NCBI GenBank assembly: GCA_049366695.1
Contig: JBMNCR010000066.1
Location: 15,724-79,723, forward strand
DNA length: 64,000 bases
Origin: JBMNCR01 sp049366695
GTDB taxonomy: Bacteria; Bacillota; Clostridia; Eubacteriales; Alkalibacteraceae
Reading direction: 5' to 3'
The position numbers and the translations under genes are program-made. Shown piece after piece: positions 17,787-26,019 of the stretch. The notes beneath the pieces were generated by a model. The model did no database searches. It was not told the origin of the DNA and saw only the letters and a program-made list of their open reading frames with translations. Position 1 is the stretch's first letter; every line of letters begins with the position of its first letter.

Positions 17787-18707
17787 ATGAGAATAACCAA
17801 CGGTACCCTAACAAATAATTTTCTTAGAAACTTATCAAAAAATTTAAAACAAATGGAAAAATATCAAAGTCAACTTTCGTCAGGAAAGGAAGTTTCTAGA
17901 TCATCAGACAATCCTATGCTAGTAGCTAGGATTATGTCTTTAGATAATACTATTATGCAAAATGAACAATACAATTCTAATATACAAGATACAATAAGTT
18001 GGGTGGAAACCGAAGATAGTGCATTGAGTGGGATTTCTTCAACAATGCTTAGAGTGAGAGAGTTGATTGTATATGGTTCAAATGGGACACTATCTGATAC
18101 TGACAGATCAGCGATTGTGGATGAGATGAATATGCTTGTAGAAGAGCTGGGAGAAAACTTGAATACAAACTTTGATGGGAGACATATATTTGGGGGGCAA
18201 AAAACAAATAATCCTCCTTTTCAAATAACACAAAATTCAGCTGGCACCAATATATTAAGTTATAACGGAGATAATAATAATATCACTAGAGAAATTGCTA
18301 AAAATGTATCAGTAGATATAATAAGCGATGGAAGCAAATTAGTCACAGCAAATAGTACTAGCAATCCTGCAAACTCAGATTTAGGAACTTTAATGGGCAA
18401 AATAATAAATGCGCTTAGTGATAATGATTTGGAGGCACTTTCAGGAGAATTATTAGGTGATATAGATGAACATGTAGATAATGTTATTAGGATTCGTTCC
18501 AAAGTTGGAGCAATTTACAATAGACTAGAAGCAGCGAAGGAAAGAAATGAAACAGAAAATTTAAATATGACTGAACTTTTATCCGAAAGAGAAGATATAG
18601 ATATTGCGGAGAAAGTAATGGAATATAATGTAATGGTATCTGTTTATCAATCCTCACTATCAGCTGGAGCAAAGGTGTTGCAACCTAGCTTGTTGGATTA
18701 TATTTAG
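17787..18707 (+). CDS. flgL: Flagellar hook-associated protein 3 FlgL
   Basis: A 306-residue FlgL with flagellin-like termini: N-terminal MRITNGTLTNNFLRNLSKNL and SGKEVSRSSDNP, and a C-terminal helix (DIAEKVMEYNVMVSVYQSSLSAGAKVLQ). The YQ..LSSGK-type motif and DGRHIFGG are typical of the family. It joins FlgK to the filament. AGGAGG precedes the ATG. Confidence 0.94.
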   Translation: MRITNGTLTNNFLRNLSKNLKQMEKYQSQLSSGKEVSRSSDNPMLVARIMSLDNTIMQNEQYNSNIQDTISWVETEDSALSGISSTMLRVRELIVYGSNGTLSDTDRSAIVDEMNMLVEELGENLNTNFDGRHIFGGQKTNNPPFQITQNSAGTNILSYNGDNNNITREIAKNVSVDIISDGSKLVTANSTSNPANSDLGTLMGKIINALSDNDLEALSGELLGDIDEHVDNVIRIRSKVGAIYNRLEAAKERNETENLNMTELLSEREDIDIAEKVMEYNVMVSVYQSSLSAGAKVLQPSLLDYI

Positions 18708-18800
18708 TTGGAAAACTGGGCGGGAAAAGGTAAAAGGCATATTCTGTTTATTTTTTTAGAATTATAGATATTAACTATAGAAAATGAAGGATGTATTGAT

Positions 18801-19259
18801 ATGGAAATACAAACGAAATATTTAGGTGAGATTGAAGTTGCATTAGAAAAAGTTTTGATGTTCTCAAGTGGATTAATGGGGTTTGAAGAGAGTAAAGAGT
18901 TTGTTTTGTTAGATATACCGGACAATGACAATTTCAAATTTTTACAAGATATAAAGAATAGCTACATTGCTTTTTTAGTTGTGAATCCTTGGAACTTTTT
19001 TTGTGAATATCAAATGGATATTCCTGATGAAGAATTGATTAAAATGCAGATAAAGTCTAAAGAAGATATAGCAATTTATAATATTGTTACTATTTGTGAT
19101 GTGTTCAAAAATAGTACAGCTAATTTGTTAGCGCCAATAATTTTAAATGTAAAATCAAACATTGGTAAACAATATATCTTACAAGAAGAAAATTATACTA
19201 CCAAACATCCATTGTATACGGAAGAAATTACAGGTGAGAAAAATGTTAGTATTAAATAG
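18801..19259 (+). CDS. fliW: Flagellar assembly factor FliW
   Basis: A 152-residue FliW. Signature stretches are FSSGLMGFEESKEFVLLDI and the central FLVVNPWNFF. In Bacillus FliW binds either unexported flagellin or CsrA; when flagellin is exported, FliW releases from it and relieves CsrA repression of flagellin translation. The overlapping csrA and downstream flagellin gene reproduce that circuit. GAAGGATG precedes the ATG. Confidence 0.95.
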   Translation: MEIQTKYLGEIEVALEKVLMFSSGLMGFEESKEFVLLDIPDNDNFKFLQDIKNSYIAFLVVNPWNFFCEYQMDIPDEELIKMQIKSKEDIAIYNIVTICDVFKNSTANLLAPIILNVKSNIGKQYILQEENYTTKHPLYTEEITGEKNVSIK

Positions 19260-19461
19260 AAAAACTAGTGAAAGTATTATCATAGATGAAAATATAGAAA
19301 TAAAAATTCTAGATATAGTAGATGGTAAGATAAAAATAGGTATTGAGGCACCTAAAGATATATCTATACTGAGAAAAGAAGTTTATGAAAATGTAAAAGC
19401 TGAGAATATTGCTTCATTGGAAACAAAGGTAAATATTATGGATGTTATTAATAATATATAA
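19243..19461 (+). CDS. csrA: Translational regulator CsrA
   Basis: A 72-residue CsrA, full length. It starts at 19243 (MLVLNRKTSESIIID), overlapping fliW by 17 bases, after CAGGTGAG. The RNA-binding residues of the first strand (LNRKTSE) and of the segment GIEAPKDISILRKEVY are conserved. CsrA binds GGA sites in the flagellin leader; matching sites are visible at 19818-19829 and 19843-19850. Confidence 0.96.
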   Translation: MLVLNRKTSESIIIDENIEIKILDIVDGKIKIGIEAPKDISILRKEVYENVKAENIASLETKVNIMDVINNI

Positions 19462-19562
19462 AATTAGTTTTATTATCTAATTAGAATTTTAAATCCTTTA
19501 TAATCTCTACAGTTACAACATTCATTTCGCTATCTTTAATAATGCTTCAACAATAGCCCAAA

Positions 19563-19706
19563 TGTCATTCAGAGCGGAGCCAAGAATCTTTCCCAAGCAA
19601 CTGCTTTTCACAGTTCATATTTCCATAGCTAATTTATGTCGCAAAAGACTAATAAAGTATTCCACTAGGGTTATAGATCCTCCGTCGCAAGCTCCTCTGG
19701 ATGACG
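19563..19706. mobile_element. MITE-like inverted-repeat element between csrA and flagellin
   Basis: A roughly 144-bp element with imperfect terminal inverted repeats. The left end (19564-19589) reads GTCATTCAGAGCGGAGCC then AAGAATCT; the complement of the right end (19675-19706) reads GTCATCCAGAGGAGC and then GGAGGATCT. It encodes no protein, and its composition is richer in G and C than the surroundings. The end sequence resembles a family of intergenic repeats (GTCATTCTGAGCG...GAAGAATCT) that I recall from many bacterial genomes. No clear target duplication is visible. Confidence 0.6.
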
Positions 19707-19753
19707 TAGGAGATTATTTTTAATAAATAGTTTATTTTTTTTATTAATGCTAT

Positions 19754-19779
19754 TAAACAATATAAAGTGGTGCCGATAA
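19754..19779 (+). promoter_or_regulatory. Sigma-D (FliA) promoter of flagellin
   Basis: TAAA (19754-19757), 14 bases, GCCGATAA (19772-19779): a perfect match to the flagellar sigma consensus. The transcript would begin near 19786 and carry a leader of about 70 bases. Confidence 0.85.
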
Positions 19780-19793
19780 AACTATTAAGAGGA

Positions 19794-19811
19794 AAATATC
19801 GGCCGATATTT
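19794..19811 (+). repeat. 18-bp perfect palindrome in the flagellin leader
   Basis: AAATATCGGCCGATATTT is a perfect palindrome located at about +8 of the predicted transcript. As RNA it could fold into a short 5' hairpin that stabilises the abundant flagellin message; as DNA it could be an operator. Its GCCGATAT half resembles a sigma-D -10 box but has no TAAA at the right distance. Confidence 0.6.
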
Positions 19812-19817
19812 CTTTAA

Positions 19818-19829
19818 GGCAAGGATGCC
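19818..19829 (+). promoter_or_regulatory. Probable CsrA-binding hairpin in the flagellin leader
   Basis: GGCAAGGATGCC folds as stem GGCA/TGCC with loop AGGA, presenting GGA in the loop. The core CAAGGATG matches the CsrA consensus ACARGGAUGU at 8 of 10 positions. Together with the site at the Shine-Dalgarno it resembles the two-site CsrA control known for Bacillus flagellin. Confidence 0.7.
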
Positions 19830-19842
19830 AATAATTAAAATT

Positions 19843-19850
19843 CAAGGAGG
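19843..19850 (+). promoter_or_regulatory. Flagellin Shine-Dalgarno overlapping a second CsrA GGA site
   Basis: CAAGGAGG ends 7 bases before the flagellin ATG at 19858. It is both a strong ribosome site and a CAAGGA-type CsrA site, 24 bases from the upstream hairpin, so bound CsrA would occlude ribosomes. Confidence 0.65.
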
Positions 19851-19857
19851 AATTACA

Positions 19858-21219
19858 ATGAGAATTAATCATAATATCTCGGCTATGAATACTTATTCAA
19901 GAATGTCAAGTGCGTCAAGTGCACAAGCAAAATCTTTAGAAAAATTATCTTCTGGTTTAAGAATTAATAAAGCTGGAGATGACGCTGCAGGACTAGCAAT
20001 TTCAGAAAAGATGAGAGGGCAAATAGGCGGACTTGATCAAGCTGTAAGAAATGCTCAAGATGGTATCTCTATGATACAAACTGCTGAAGGTGCTTTAAGC
20101 GAAAGTCATTCAATATTAAATAGAATGAGAGAGCTCGCTGTTCAAGCTTCAAATGATACTAATACTGATGATGATAGAGCTGAAATCCAAAAAGAAATGA
20201 ATCAATTAACTTCTGAAATTAGTAGAATTGGTAATAATACAGAATTTAATACTAAAAAACTTATAAATGGTCAAATGAGTGGTGCAGGTAGTGGTGCAAC
20301 TCATGAAGCTAATACTATTGCATTTGATGCAGGATTTACTGCTAATACTGCACACGCTGATGTTACCCTAAGTCTTGGTGGAACTACGTATACTATTGCC
20401 TTTGCTGAAGGTACTGATAGCGGTACCGGTAATGTATCTATTGATGCTTCAACTAACACTATTACTGTTGGTATACAAGATGCAGTAAATGTTATCGGAA
20501 CAGATGTAGCAAATGGATTGAATCAATTAATTGGTGCTGAAAGCGGTGAAACATTAAATGAATTTACAGTAACATCTGGTGGTGCAGATGAAATAACAAT
20601 TACTGCAAAAGCTACAGGAATATACGCAGGTGCAGCGGGTGCTGAATCAATCAAATTAACTTCTGGGTTAGATGCAGGAAAAATAACACAAGATACTAAT
20701 GGTACAAATGGTACAGATGGTAACGCTAGTCTTCAAGTTGGAGCCAATCAAGATCAGCAATTTACTGTAAATATCGGAGATATGAGAGCATTAGCTAATT
20801 TAAAAATTTCTGGTACAACAGCAGGAGCAGCTCACTCTGTAACTACTGATGCTTATTTTACAACTGGAGCAGATAATCAATTAACTGATATCAGTGCAAG
20901 TGGTACACCGGAGTATGCGCTTGATATTACTTCTGCTGATAAAGCGACTAATGCTATTACTGTTCTTGATGCAGCAATTCAAACTGTATCTGCTGAAAGA
21001 TCAAAATTAGGTGCTTATCAAAATAGATTAGATCATACTATTAACAATTTAACTACAACTTCTGAAAATTTGACAGCTGCAGAATCTCGTATTAGAGACG
21101 TAGATATGGCTAAAGAAATGATGGATTTCACTAAGAATAATATATTAAGTCAAGCTGCTACAAGCATGCTTGCACAAGCAAATCAAATGCCTCAAGCTGT
21201 ATTACAATTATTAAGATAA
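19858..21219 (+). CDS. hag: Flagellin
   Basis: A 453-residue flagellin. Conserved D0/D1 segments form both ends: N-terminal MRINHNISAMNTYSRM, EKLSSGLRINKAGDDAAGLA and RMRELAVQASNDTNT; C-terminal LGAYQNRLDHTINNLTTTSENLTAAESRIRDVDMAKEMM and an LLR terminus. The middle (about 145-360) is a Thr/Ala/Gly-rich variable domain exposed on the filament. The ATG at 19858 has a strong AAGGAGG. Expression is expected from sigma-D with CsrA/FliW translational control. Only one flagellin gene is present in this window. Confidence 0.96.
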   Translation: MRINHNISAMNTYSRMSSASSAQAKSLEKLSSGLRINKAGDDAAGLAISEKMRGQIGGLDQAVRNAQDGISMIQTAEGALSESHSILNRMRELAVQASNDTNTDDDRAEIQKEMNQLTSEISRIGNNTEFNTKKLINGQMSGAGSGATHEANTIAFDAGFTANTAHADVTLSLGGTTYTIAFAEGTDSGTGNVSIDASTNTITVGIQDAVNVIGTDVANGLNQLIGAESGETLNEFTVTSGGADEITITAKATGIYAGAAGAESIKLTSGLDAGKITQDTNGTNGTDGNASLQVGANQDQQFTVNIGDMRALANLKISGTTAGAAHSVTTDAYFTTGADNQLTDISASGTPEYALDITSADKATNAITVLDAAIQTVSAERSKLGAYQNRLDHTINNLTTTSENLTAAESRIRDVDMAKEMMDFTKNNILSQAATSMLAQANQMPQAVLQLLR

Positions 21220-21230
21220 TAAATTCTTAC

Positions 21231-21260
21231 AAATGCCGGTTATTAACGGCCGGCATTTAT
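21231..21260 (+). terminator. Terminator-like hairpin after flagellin
   Basis: AAATGCCGG (21231-21239) pairs perfectly with CCGGCATTT (21250-21258) across a 10-base loop, followed by the AT-rich ATTTATAAATAT. The T-run is weak, so partial read-through into flaG is likely. Confidence 0.65.
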
Positions 21261-21283
21261 TTATAAATATGTAGGTGATGTAT

Positions 21284-21652
21284 ATGATCCAAATCATACG
21301 GCCTGTTTACGAAGTGAATAAGCCTATCCCAAAAGCCGAAGGAAAAGAATTAGATAATAATACTAAAGAGAATAAAAATTATAATGTGATTAATACTTAT
21401 GAGTTTCAGGGAGAAGAATATAAATACACAGGAGATGATTTGAAAAAAGCTGTAAATGAGACCAATAAAATGATATTTGGTGGAAACAGTCATTTTGAAT
21501 TTCAGGTACATGAAAAAACTGGAGCTATGATGGTAAAACTAATTGATAATAATACCAATGAAGTAATAAAAGAAATACCTCCTGAAAAGATATTGGATTT
21601 AGTTGCTAATATTTGGGAGTTGGTTGGTATTATTGTAGATGAGAAGGGTTGA
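21284..21652 (+). CDS. flaG: FlaG family protein
   Basis: A 122-residue FlaG-like protein. The C-terminal part is typical: LKKAVNETNKMIFGGNSHFEFQVHEKTGAMMVKLID and NTNEVIKEIPPEKILDLVANIWE. FlaG proteins influence filament length, but the mechanism is unclear. I choose ATG 21284, 5 bases after AGGTGA, over the GTG/ATG inside that ribosome site. It lies between flagellin and fliD, its usual place. Confidence 0.88.
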   Translation: MIQIIRPVYEVNKPIPKAEGKELDNNTKENKNYNVINTYEFQGEEYKYTGDDLKKAVNETNKMIFGGNSHFEFQVHEKTGAMMVKLIDNNTNEVIKEIPPEKILDLVANIWELVGIIVDEKG

Positions 21653-21657
21653 TTTAG

Positions 21658-23046
21658 ATGACTAGTTCTATTAATTTTTTAGGTTCTTATTCAGGAATTG
21701 ATCAAACAACAATAGATTCTCTTATGGAAGCTGAAAAACTACCTTTAATTCAATTATCCAACAAGAAGGTAACATTAGAAGAGAAAAATGATGCTTGGAG
21801 AGATATTAATACTAGATTAAACTCTCTATATGAAAAAATAGAAGTATTACAAGACAATGATACCTTACAAGCTAAGACTTCTACTTCTACTGATTCAAAT
21901 CATGTAACAGTTACTGCTAATAAAAACTCAGCGGTAGGGACTTATGAGATTTACGTAGAGCAACTTGCTACAAGCACATCAGTTATTTCTGGGGAAATTA
22001 CATTGGCAGATGGAGATAATTCTAAAGCGTTAGGTATTACAGGGGAATTTACGATAACCAATGATGATAGTACTGCAGTTATAATAAACATAGAAGATAC
22101 TGATAATCTTAAAAACATAGTAAGTAAAATAAATAATGAGACTGATAATTCTGGGATAAGTGCTACCATTGTTAATAGTAGAATTATTCTAAATGATGAG
22201 AATACGGGCGAAAGAAATATAACATTAACAGATGATGCAAATAGTACTCTCGCTAAATTAGGATTAGATTCAAGCTCGCGCACTGATAGTAACGGTACAA
22301 ATTCTCTTTTTACTATTAATGGAGTAGACGTTGAACGCACTACTAATTCTGTAAGTGATGTTGTCGAATACCTTACAATTAATCTTAAAAGTGAACATAG
22401 TTCAGGAGATAGTGAAATAGTAACTGTAAGAAACGATACTAGTAAGATTACTACGGCTGTACAGGACTTTGTTGATCAGTATAATTCTACAATGACATTT
22501 ATTGAAGATAAACTATCAACTGGAGATCCTGATATAGATGATGATGCAGGAACATTAGCAGGTGATAGTACATTGATGAGATTACATTCATCGCTTCGTT
22601 CTTTAGTAACAAAAACTATAGATAATGAAAATTCGAGTATAGATGATATATCTGAACTTGGAGTTACTACTATTGATAAGTATGGACAATTACAATTTGA
22701 TTCTAGTAAGTTAACGGAAGCTATGCAAAACAATTCAGAAAACGTAATTAATTTCTTTAGTAGTGAAGATGGTGATGGCAATGAAATAGGATATGTTAAT
22801 AATATAAATACATATATTGATTCTTTTATTGCTAGTGATGGAATAATAGATAATAAAAATGATAGTTATGATAAAAGTTTAGCAGATCTCAGTGACTATA
22901 TTGATAAATTTAATGAACGGATGGAAAGAAAAGAAGAATACTATATACAAATGTTTACAAATTTAGACGTAGCATTAATGGAAGCAGAACAGCAAATGTC
23001 GTGGCTTGAAAATCAATTGGCTTCAATGACTGGAACAAGTGAATAA
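21658..23046 (+). CDS. fliD: Flagellar filament cap protein FliD
   Basis: A 462-residue FliD (HAP2). The N-terminal region has SGIDQTTIDSLMEAEKLPL and LNSLYEKIEVLQ; the C-terminal domain has LSDYIDKFNERMERKEEYYIQMFTNLDVALMEAEQQMSWLENQL, the coiled-coil leg that contacts flagellin. It caps the growing filament and folds incoming flagellin. fliS follows directly. Confidence 0.94.
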   Translation: MTSSINFLGSYSGIDQTTIDSLMEAEKLPLIQLSNKKVTLEEKNDAWRDINTRLNSLYEKIEVLQDNDTLQAKTSTSTDSNHVTVTANKNSAVGTYEIYVEQLATSTSVISGEITLADGDNSKALGITGEFTITNDDSTAVIINIEDTDNLKNIVSKINNETDNSGISATIVNSRIILNDENTGERNITLTDDANSTLAKLGLDSSSRTDSNGTNSLFTINGVDVERTTNSVSDVVEYLTINLKSEHSSGDSEIVTVRNDTSKITTAVQDFVDQYNSTMTFIEDKLSTGDPDIDDDAGTLAGDSTLMRLHSSLRSLVTKTIDNENSSIDDISELGVTTIDKYGQLQFDSSKLTEAMQNNSENVINFFSSEDGDGNEIGYVNNINTYIDSFIASDGIIDNKNDSYDKSLADLSDYIDKFNERMERKEEYYIQMFTNLDVALMEAEQQMSWLENQLASMTGTSE

Positions 23047-23063
23047 TATTGATGGAGGTATTA

Positions 23064-23435
23064 ATGGTGTATCAAAATCATGCGTATGCTAATAACCAAT
23101 ATATAAATAATCAAATAATGACAGCATCAAAGAAAAAATTATTAATTATGTTATACGAAGGTGCAATAAAAAATTTAAAATTAACTGAAAAATCGATGGA
23201 AAGCAAAGATATTGAAAAAATAAATTATTATCTAACAAAAACTCAAAGCATTATACTAGAACTAATGTCAACTTTAAATTTTGAATTAGGCGGAGATATA
23301 GCAAAAAATTTGTATAATTTATATGACTATATGTATGTAAAATTAATTCAAGGGAATATTGATAAAGATTTAGATAGTGTTATAGAAGTGAGAAATTATA
23401 TGGAGGAATTAAAGAATACATGGATTCAGATATAA
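23064..23435 (+). CDS. fliS: Flagellin export chaperone FliS
   Basis: A 123-residue helical FliS with the family stretches MTASKKKLLIMLYEGAIKNLK and LMSTLNFELGGDIAKNLYNLYDYM. It binds the C-terminal disordered end of flagellin and prevents polymerisation in the cytoplasm. ATG 23064 follows GGAGG by 5 bases; an earlier TTG (23049) overlaps the ribosome site. It overlaps the next gene by 16 bases. Confidence 0.93.
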   Translation: MVYQNHAYANNQYINNQIMTASKKKLLIMLYEGAIKNLKLTEKSMESKDIEKINYYLTKTQSIILELMSTLNFELGGDIAKNLYNLYDYMYVKLIQGNIDKDLDSVIEVRNYMEELKNTWIQI

Positions 23436-23803
23436 ATCTTAAATATAAAGAACTATTAGAAAATAGAGATGAAATACTGGATAATATTCTTAAAAATTTT
23501 ACATTACACGATGAAACTGAGATTTATAAAATAGTAGATTTAAATACAAGTGAACTGCAAAAATTAAGATTAGTAGAAAATGAAATGCGAAATATTGCTA
23601 AAGTAGAACACTTTGATAATGAGGAAACAATAAAAAAATATAATATTATTGTAAAAAAGCAATTTCACTTGATTAAGGCTCTAAAACTGAAAAAGAAAGA
23701 TAATATCAAAAATATAACTCAGTTGCAGAAAAAAAACGATGTAATGAATAATTATGTTACAAAAAAAACGAAATCTATTTTTGTAGATAAAGATTTTAAT
23801 TAA
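23420..23803 (+). CDS. FliT-like flagellar chaperone candidate
   Basis: A 127-residue, mostly helical, lysine-rich protein overlapping the end of fliS. I recognise no strong motif. Its place directly after fliS, its length and predicted helical hairpin (LKYKELLENRDEILDNIL; LQKLRLVENEMRNIAKV) fit FliT, the FliD chaperone, which is poorly conserved. The ATG is 13 bases after GGAGG, a loose spacing, so the exact start is uncertain. Confidence 0.6.
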   Translation: MDSDINLKYKELLENRDEILDNILKNFTLHDETEIYKIVDLNTSELQKLRLVENEMRNIAKVEHFDNEETIKKYNIIVKKQFHLIKALKLKKKDNIKNITQLQKKNDVMNNYVTKKTKSIFVDKDFN

Positions 23804-23816
23804 ATGAGGAAATATT

Positions 23817-24788
23817 ATGGGTCAATTAAAAGAAATAAATTATAAAAAAGAAAAAAATATTTTGAAGATATCTATTGTTAATGATGGGATTCAAAAATTA
23901 GTTGATCATGAGCATAAAATTGAAAAAAAAGAATATGATTTTCACAAAATAGGCTGTAGTAAAAGAGCGAGCACACCTTTTAAGAATAGAGATGATTTTT
24001 ATAAAAGAGGAAAAAGTTCTAGTAATTCTATAAAATATCAGTGCAAGGAATGCAAAAAAATAACAAATGTATTACCTGAAAATATCGACTTTATATATTA
24101 TTATCAGCAACAAAATGATTATTTATATGAAATGTTGCAAATGATTATTAATAACAAAACAATTAATGAGATATGTAAAGAATTAAATATTACGAATAAA
24201 ACGTATTATCATAAATTGCAATTGTTATCAAATAAATTTTCTAATTTTCAAAATAGATTTGAAGATAGTTATTTTATGAATAAATCATTTGATAATATTT
24301 ATATAAATTCAAATATATATACATGTGATAAAAATAAATGGAAAATGATAATGACTTGTGACTTTTTATCAGGATATATTTTTAGATGTGATATCGAGAC
24401 GAATATTAAATATTTTGAAAATTTTTATACAAGGGTTGCGGTACCTCACTTTTACTTAATAATTAGGAATAAAAAAATTAATTATTTAAATCTTGTGACT
24501 TCAAACATAAGGTTATATGATGAAATAATAGGACATTTAGATAGAAAAATAATACCAATCATTGATGATGATGAGAACCAGTCAATAAAGTATGTTGAAT
24601 ATTTAAAAGATAATGTAAAACGTTTGAATTCTCCATACATACATTTTTATCAGAATATTTTTAAAGTTATATATAATTTTACTTATCCATCCTGTGTTAA
24701 TGCAGATAAATTAGTAACTCCTGCGCAATCATTAAATTTAACAGATAAAAAATATTCAATTAAAAATATAATATTGAATGAATTTTAA
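23817..24788 (+). CDS. Zinc-finger/HTH protein with transposase-like architecture, function unknown
   Basis: A 323-residue protein. Residues about 45-85 look like an InsA-type zinc ribbon: HKIGC, then YKRGK, then IKYQCKECKK. Residues about 100-145 form a helix-turn-helix (NNKTINEICKELNITNKTYYHKLQ). From about 160 the pattern resembles an RNase H-fold transposase core (WKMIMTCDFLSGYIFRCDIE), but the places where catalytic Asp/Glu would be expected read INSN and LVTSNIRLY, so catalysis is unlikely. No terminal inverted repeats flank it. It ends the fliD-fliS-fliT-like group, has a good GAGGAAA ribosome site and is followed by a terminator. A domesticated transposase acting as a DNA-binding regulator is one reading; the role is unknown. 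Confidence 0.6.
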   Translation: MGQLKEINYKKEKNILKISIVNDGIQKLVDHEHKIEKKEYDFHKIGCSKRASTPFKNRDDFYKRGKSSSNSIKYQCKECKKITNVLPENIDFIYYYQQQNDYLYEMLQMIINNKTINEICKELNITNKTYYHKLQLLSNKFSNFQNRFEDSYFMNKSFDNIYINSNIYTCDKNKWKMIMTCDFLSGYIFRCDIETNIKYFENFYTRVAVPHFYLIIRNKKINYLNLVTSNIRLYDEIIGHLDRKIIPIIDDDENQSIKYVEYLKDNVKRLNSPYIHFYQNIFKVIYNFTYPSCVNADKLVTPAQSLNLTDKKYSIKNIILNEF

Positions 24789-24804
24789 TATGAGTATACG
24801 AAAA

Positions 24805-24832
24805 TTTCTGGTAAAACACCAGGAATTTTTTT
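24805..24832 (+). terminator. Rho-independent terminator of the late flagellar genes
   Basis: TTTCTGGT (24805-24812) pairs with ACCAGGAA (24818-24825) over a 5-base loop, followed by seven T. It separates the late-gene block from flgB. Confidence 0.85.
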
Positions 24833-25091
24833 AATTGGTTGAATTTTCAAAGTGTTTACTTGATATTTCTAGTATATTTTCCTTAATATTCTTTATAAAA
24901 AAGGTATGAGCAAATGCTCAACATAACAATATTTGCACCTTAAAAGTAAAAAAATTCTTTTTTTGTATTGATTTTTTATACAAATACAATTAAAATTATA
25001 ATAAATTCGACTATATTTATTTGTAATCGACATAATTTATTTAAATAGAAATATTCTAAAATATTATTTATTTTCTAATGGAGGGGTGTAA
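24833..25091. other. Leader and control region upstream of flgB
   Basis: No gene. It has a short palindrome TGAGCAAATGCTCA (24907-24920) and a candidate promoter TTGTAT (24963-24968), 16 bases, TACAAT (24985-24990). The remaining roughly 100 bases before flgB are extremely AT-rich. This would be the promoter for the long basal-body operon. Confidence 0.4.
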
Positions 25092-25478
25092 TTGGGTGAT
25101 TTAAGCTATGATTTAATAAAAAAGGGTTTGGATGTTTCATCCATGCGTCAAAAGACAATATCTAGTAATATTGCAAATGTTAATACTCCTAATTATAAAG
25201 TCAATAGAGTTGAATTTGAAGAATTACTTTTACAATATATAGACGACAATGGGATAGATATGACTAAAACAGATGATAAGCATTTTGGTTACGATAGTAT
25301 TGAAGATATAGAAGCTGTTGTTCAAAAGAGGGAGAATACTTTCTTGAATGATAATGGAAATAACGTAGACATTGATTTGGAAATGACTAATTTAGCCGCA
25401 AATGAGATTTATTATAATGCTTTGATTGAACAAATGAATAGAAAACTAGGGAATTTAAATTATGTTATTAATAAATAG
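25092..25478 (+). CDS. flgB: Flagellar basal body rod protein FlgB
   Basis: A 128-residue proximal rod protein. Rod-family signature at the N terminus (KGLDVSSMRQKTISSNIANVNTPNYKVNRVEFEELL) and C-terminal helix (VDIDLEMTNLAANEIYYNALIEQMNRKL). The TTG start follows GGAGGGG by a suitable distance. First gene of the basal-body/export operon running to flgG. Confidence 0.94.
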   Translation: MGDLSYDLIKKGLDVSSMRQKTISSNIANVNTPNYKVNRVEFEELLLQYIDDNGIDMTKTDDKHFGYDSIEDIEAVVQKRENTFLNDNGNNVDIDLEMTNLAANEIYYNALIEQMNRKLGNLNYVINK

Positions 25479-25489
25479 GGGGATTTAAT

Positions 25490-25924
25490 ATGTCTGTATT
25501 TGATACCATGCAAATAAATGCTAGTGGACTTACTCTTGAAAGATTAAAGATCGATATTATTTCTACAAATATTGCAAATGTAAACACAACTAGAACAGAA
25601 GAGGGTGGACCTTACAAAAAAAAAGGAGTGTTATTCCAAGAAAGCCTAAAGAGTGAAATTGATAAAATTACAGGTGAGTATGAAAAAGTAAGTTCTGGGG
25701 TAAAAGTTACAGGTATTTACGAAGATACAGAGAATTTTAAGAGGGTATATAATCCATCTCATCCAGATGCTGATGAGGATGGTTATGTTCTTATGCCGAA
25801 TGTAAATATTGTTGATGAAATGGTTGATCTGATAAGTACACAAAGAGCTTATGAGGCAAATGTAACTGCACTTAATGCAAGCAAAGGCATATTAATGAAA
25901 GCTTTGCAAATATCAAAAGATTAA
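25490..25924 (+). CDS. flgC: Flagellar basal body rod protein FlgC
   Basis: A 144-residue rod protein with N-terminal ASGLTLERLKIDIISTNIANVNTTRT, the internal VYNPSHPDADEDGYVLMPNVNIVDEMVDLI and C-terminal helix SQRAYEANVTALNASKG-like segment (TQRAYEANVTALNASK). AGGGGG precedes the ATG. It lies 11 bases after flgB. Confidence 0.96.
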   Translation: MSVFDTMQINASGLTLERLKIDIISTNIANVNTTRTEEGGPYKKKGVLFQESLKSEIDKITGEYEKVSSGVKVTGIYEDTENFKRVYNPSHPDADEDGYVLMPNVNIVDEMVDLISTQRAYEANVTALNASKGILMKALQISKD

Positions 25925-26019
25925 TCTACATATGTGCTATTGTTTTACTCTTTTTATTATTATTTTTAGATATATACATTATACTTATGCAAATAATTTA
26001 TTAGAAAGTGGTGTTTAGC

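Noticed and set aside
19802..19809. Second GCCGATAT sigma-D-like -10 box in the flagellin leader
   Set aside because: No TAAA at 14-16 bases upstream; it is part of an 18-bp palindrome downstream of the perfect promoter.
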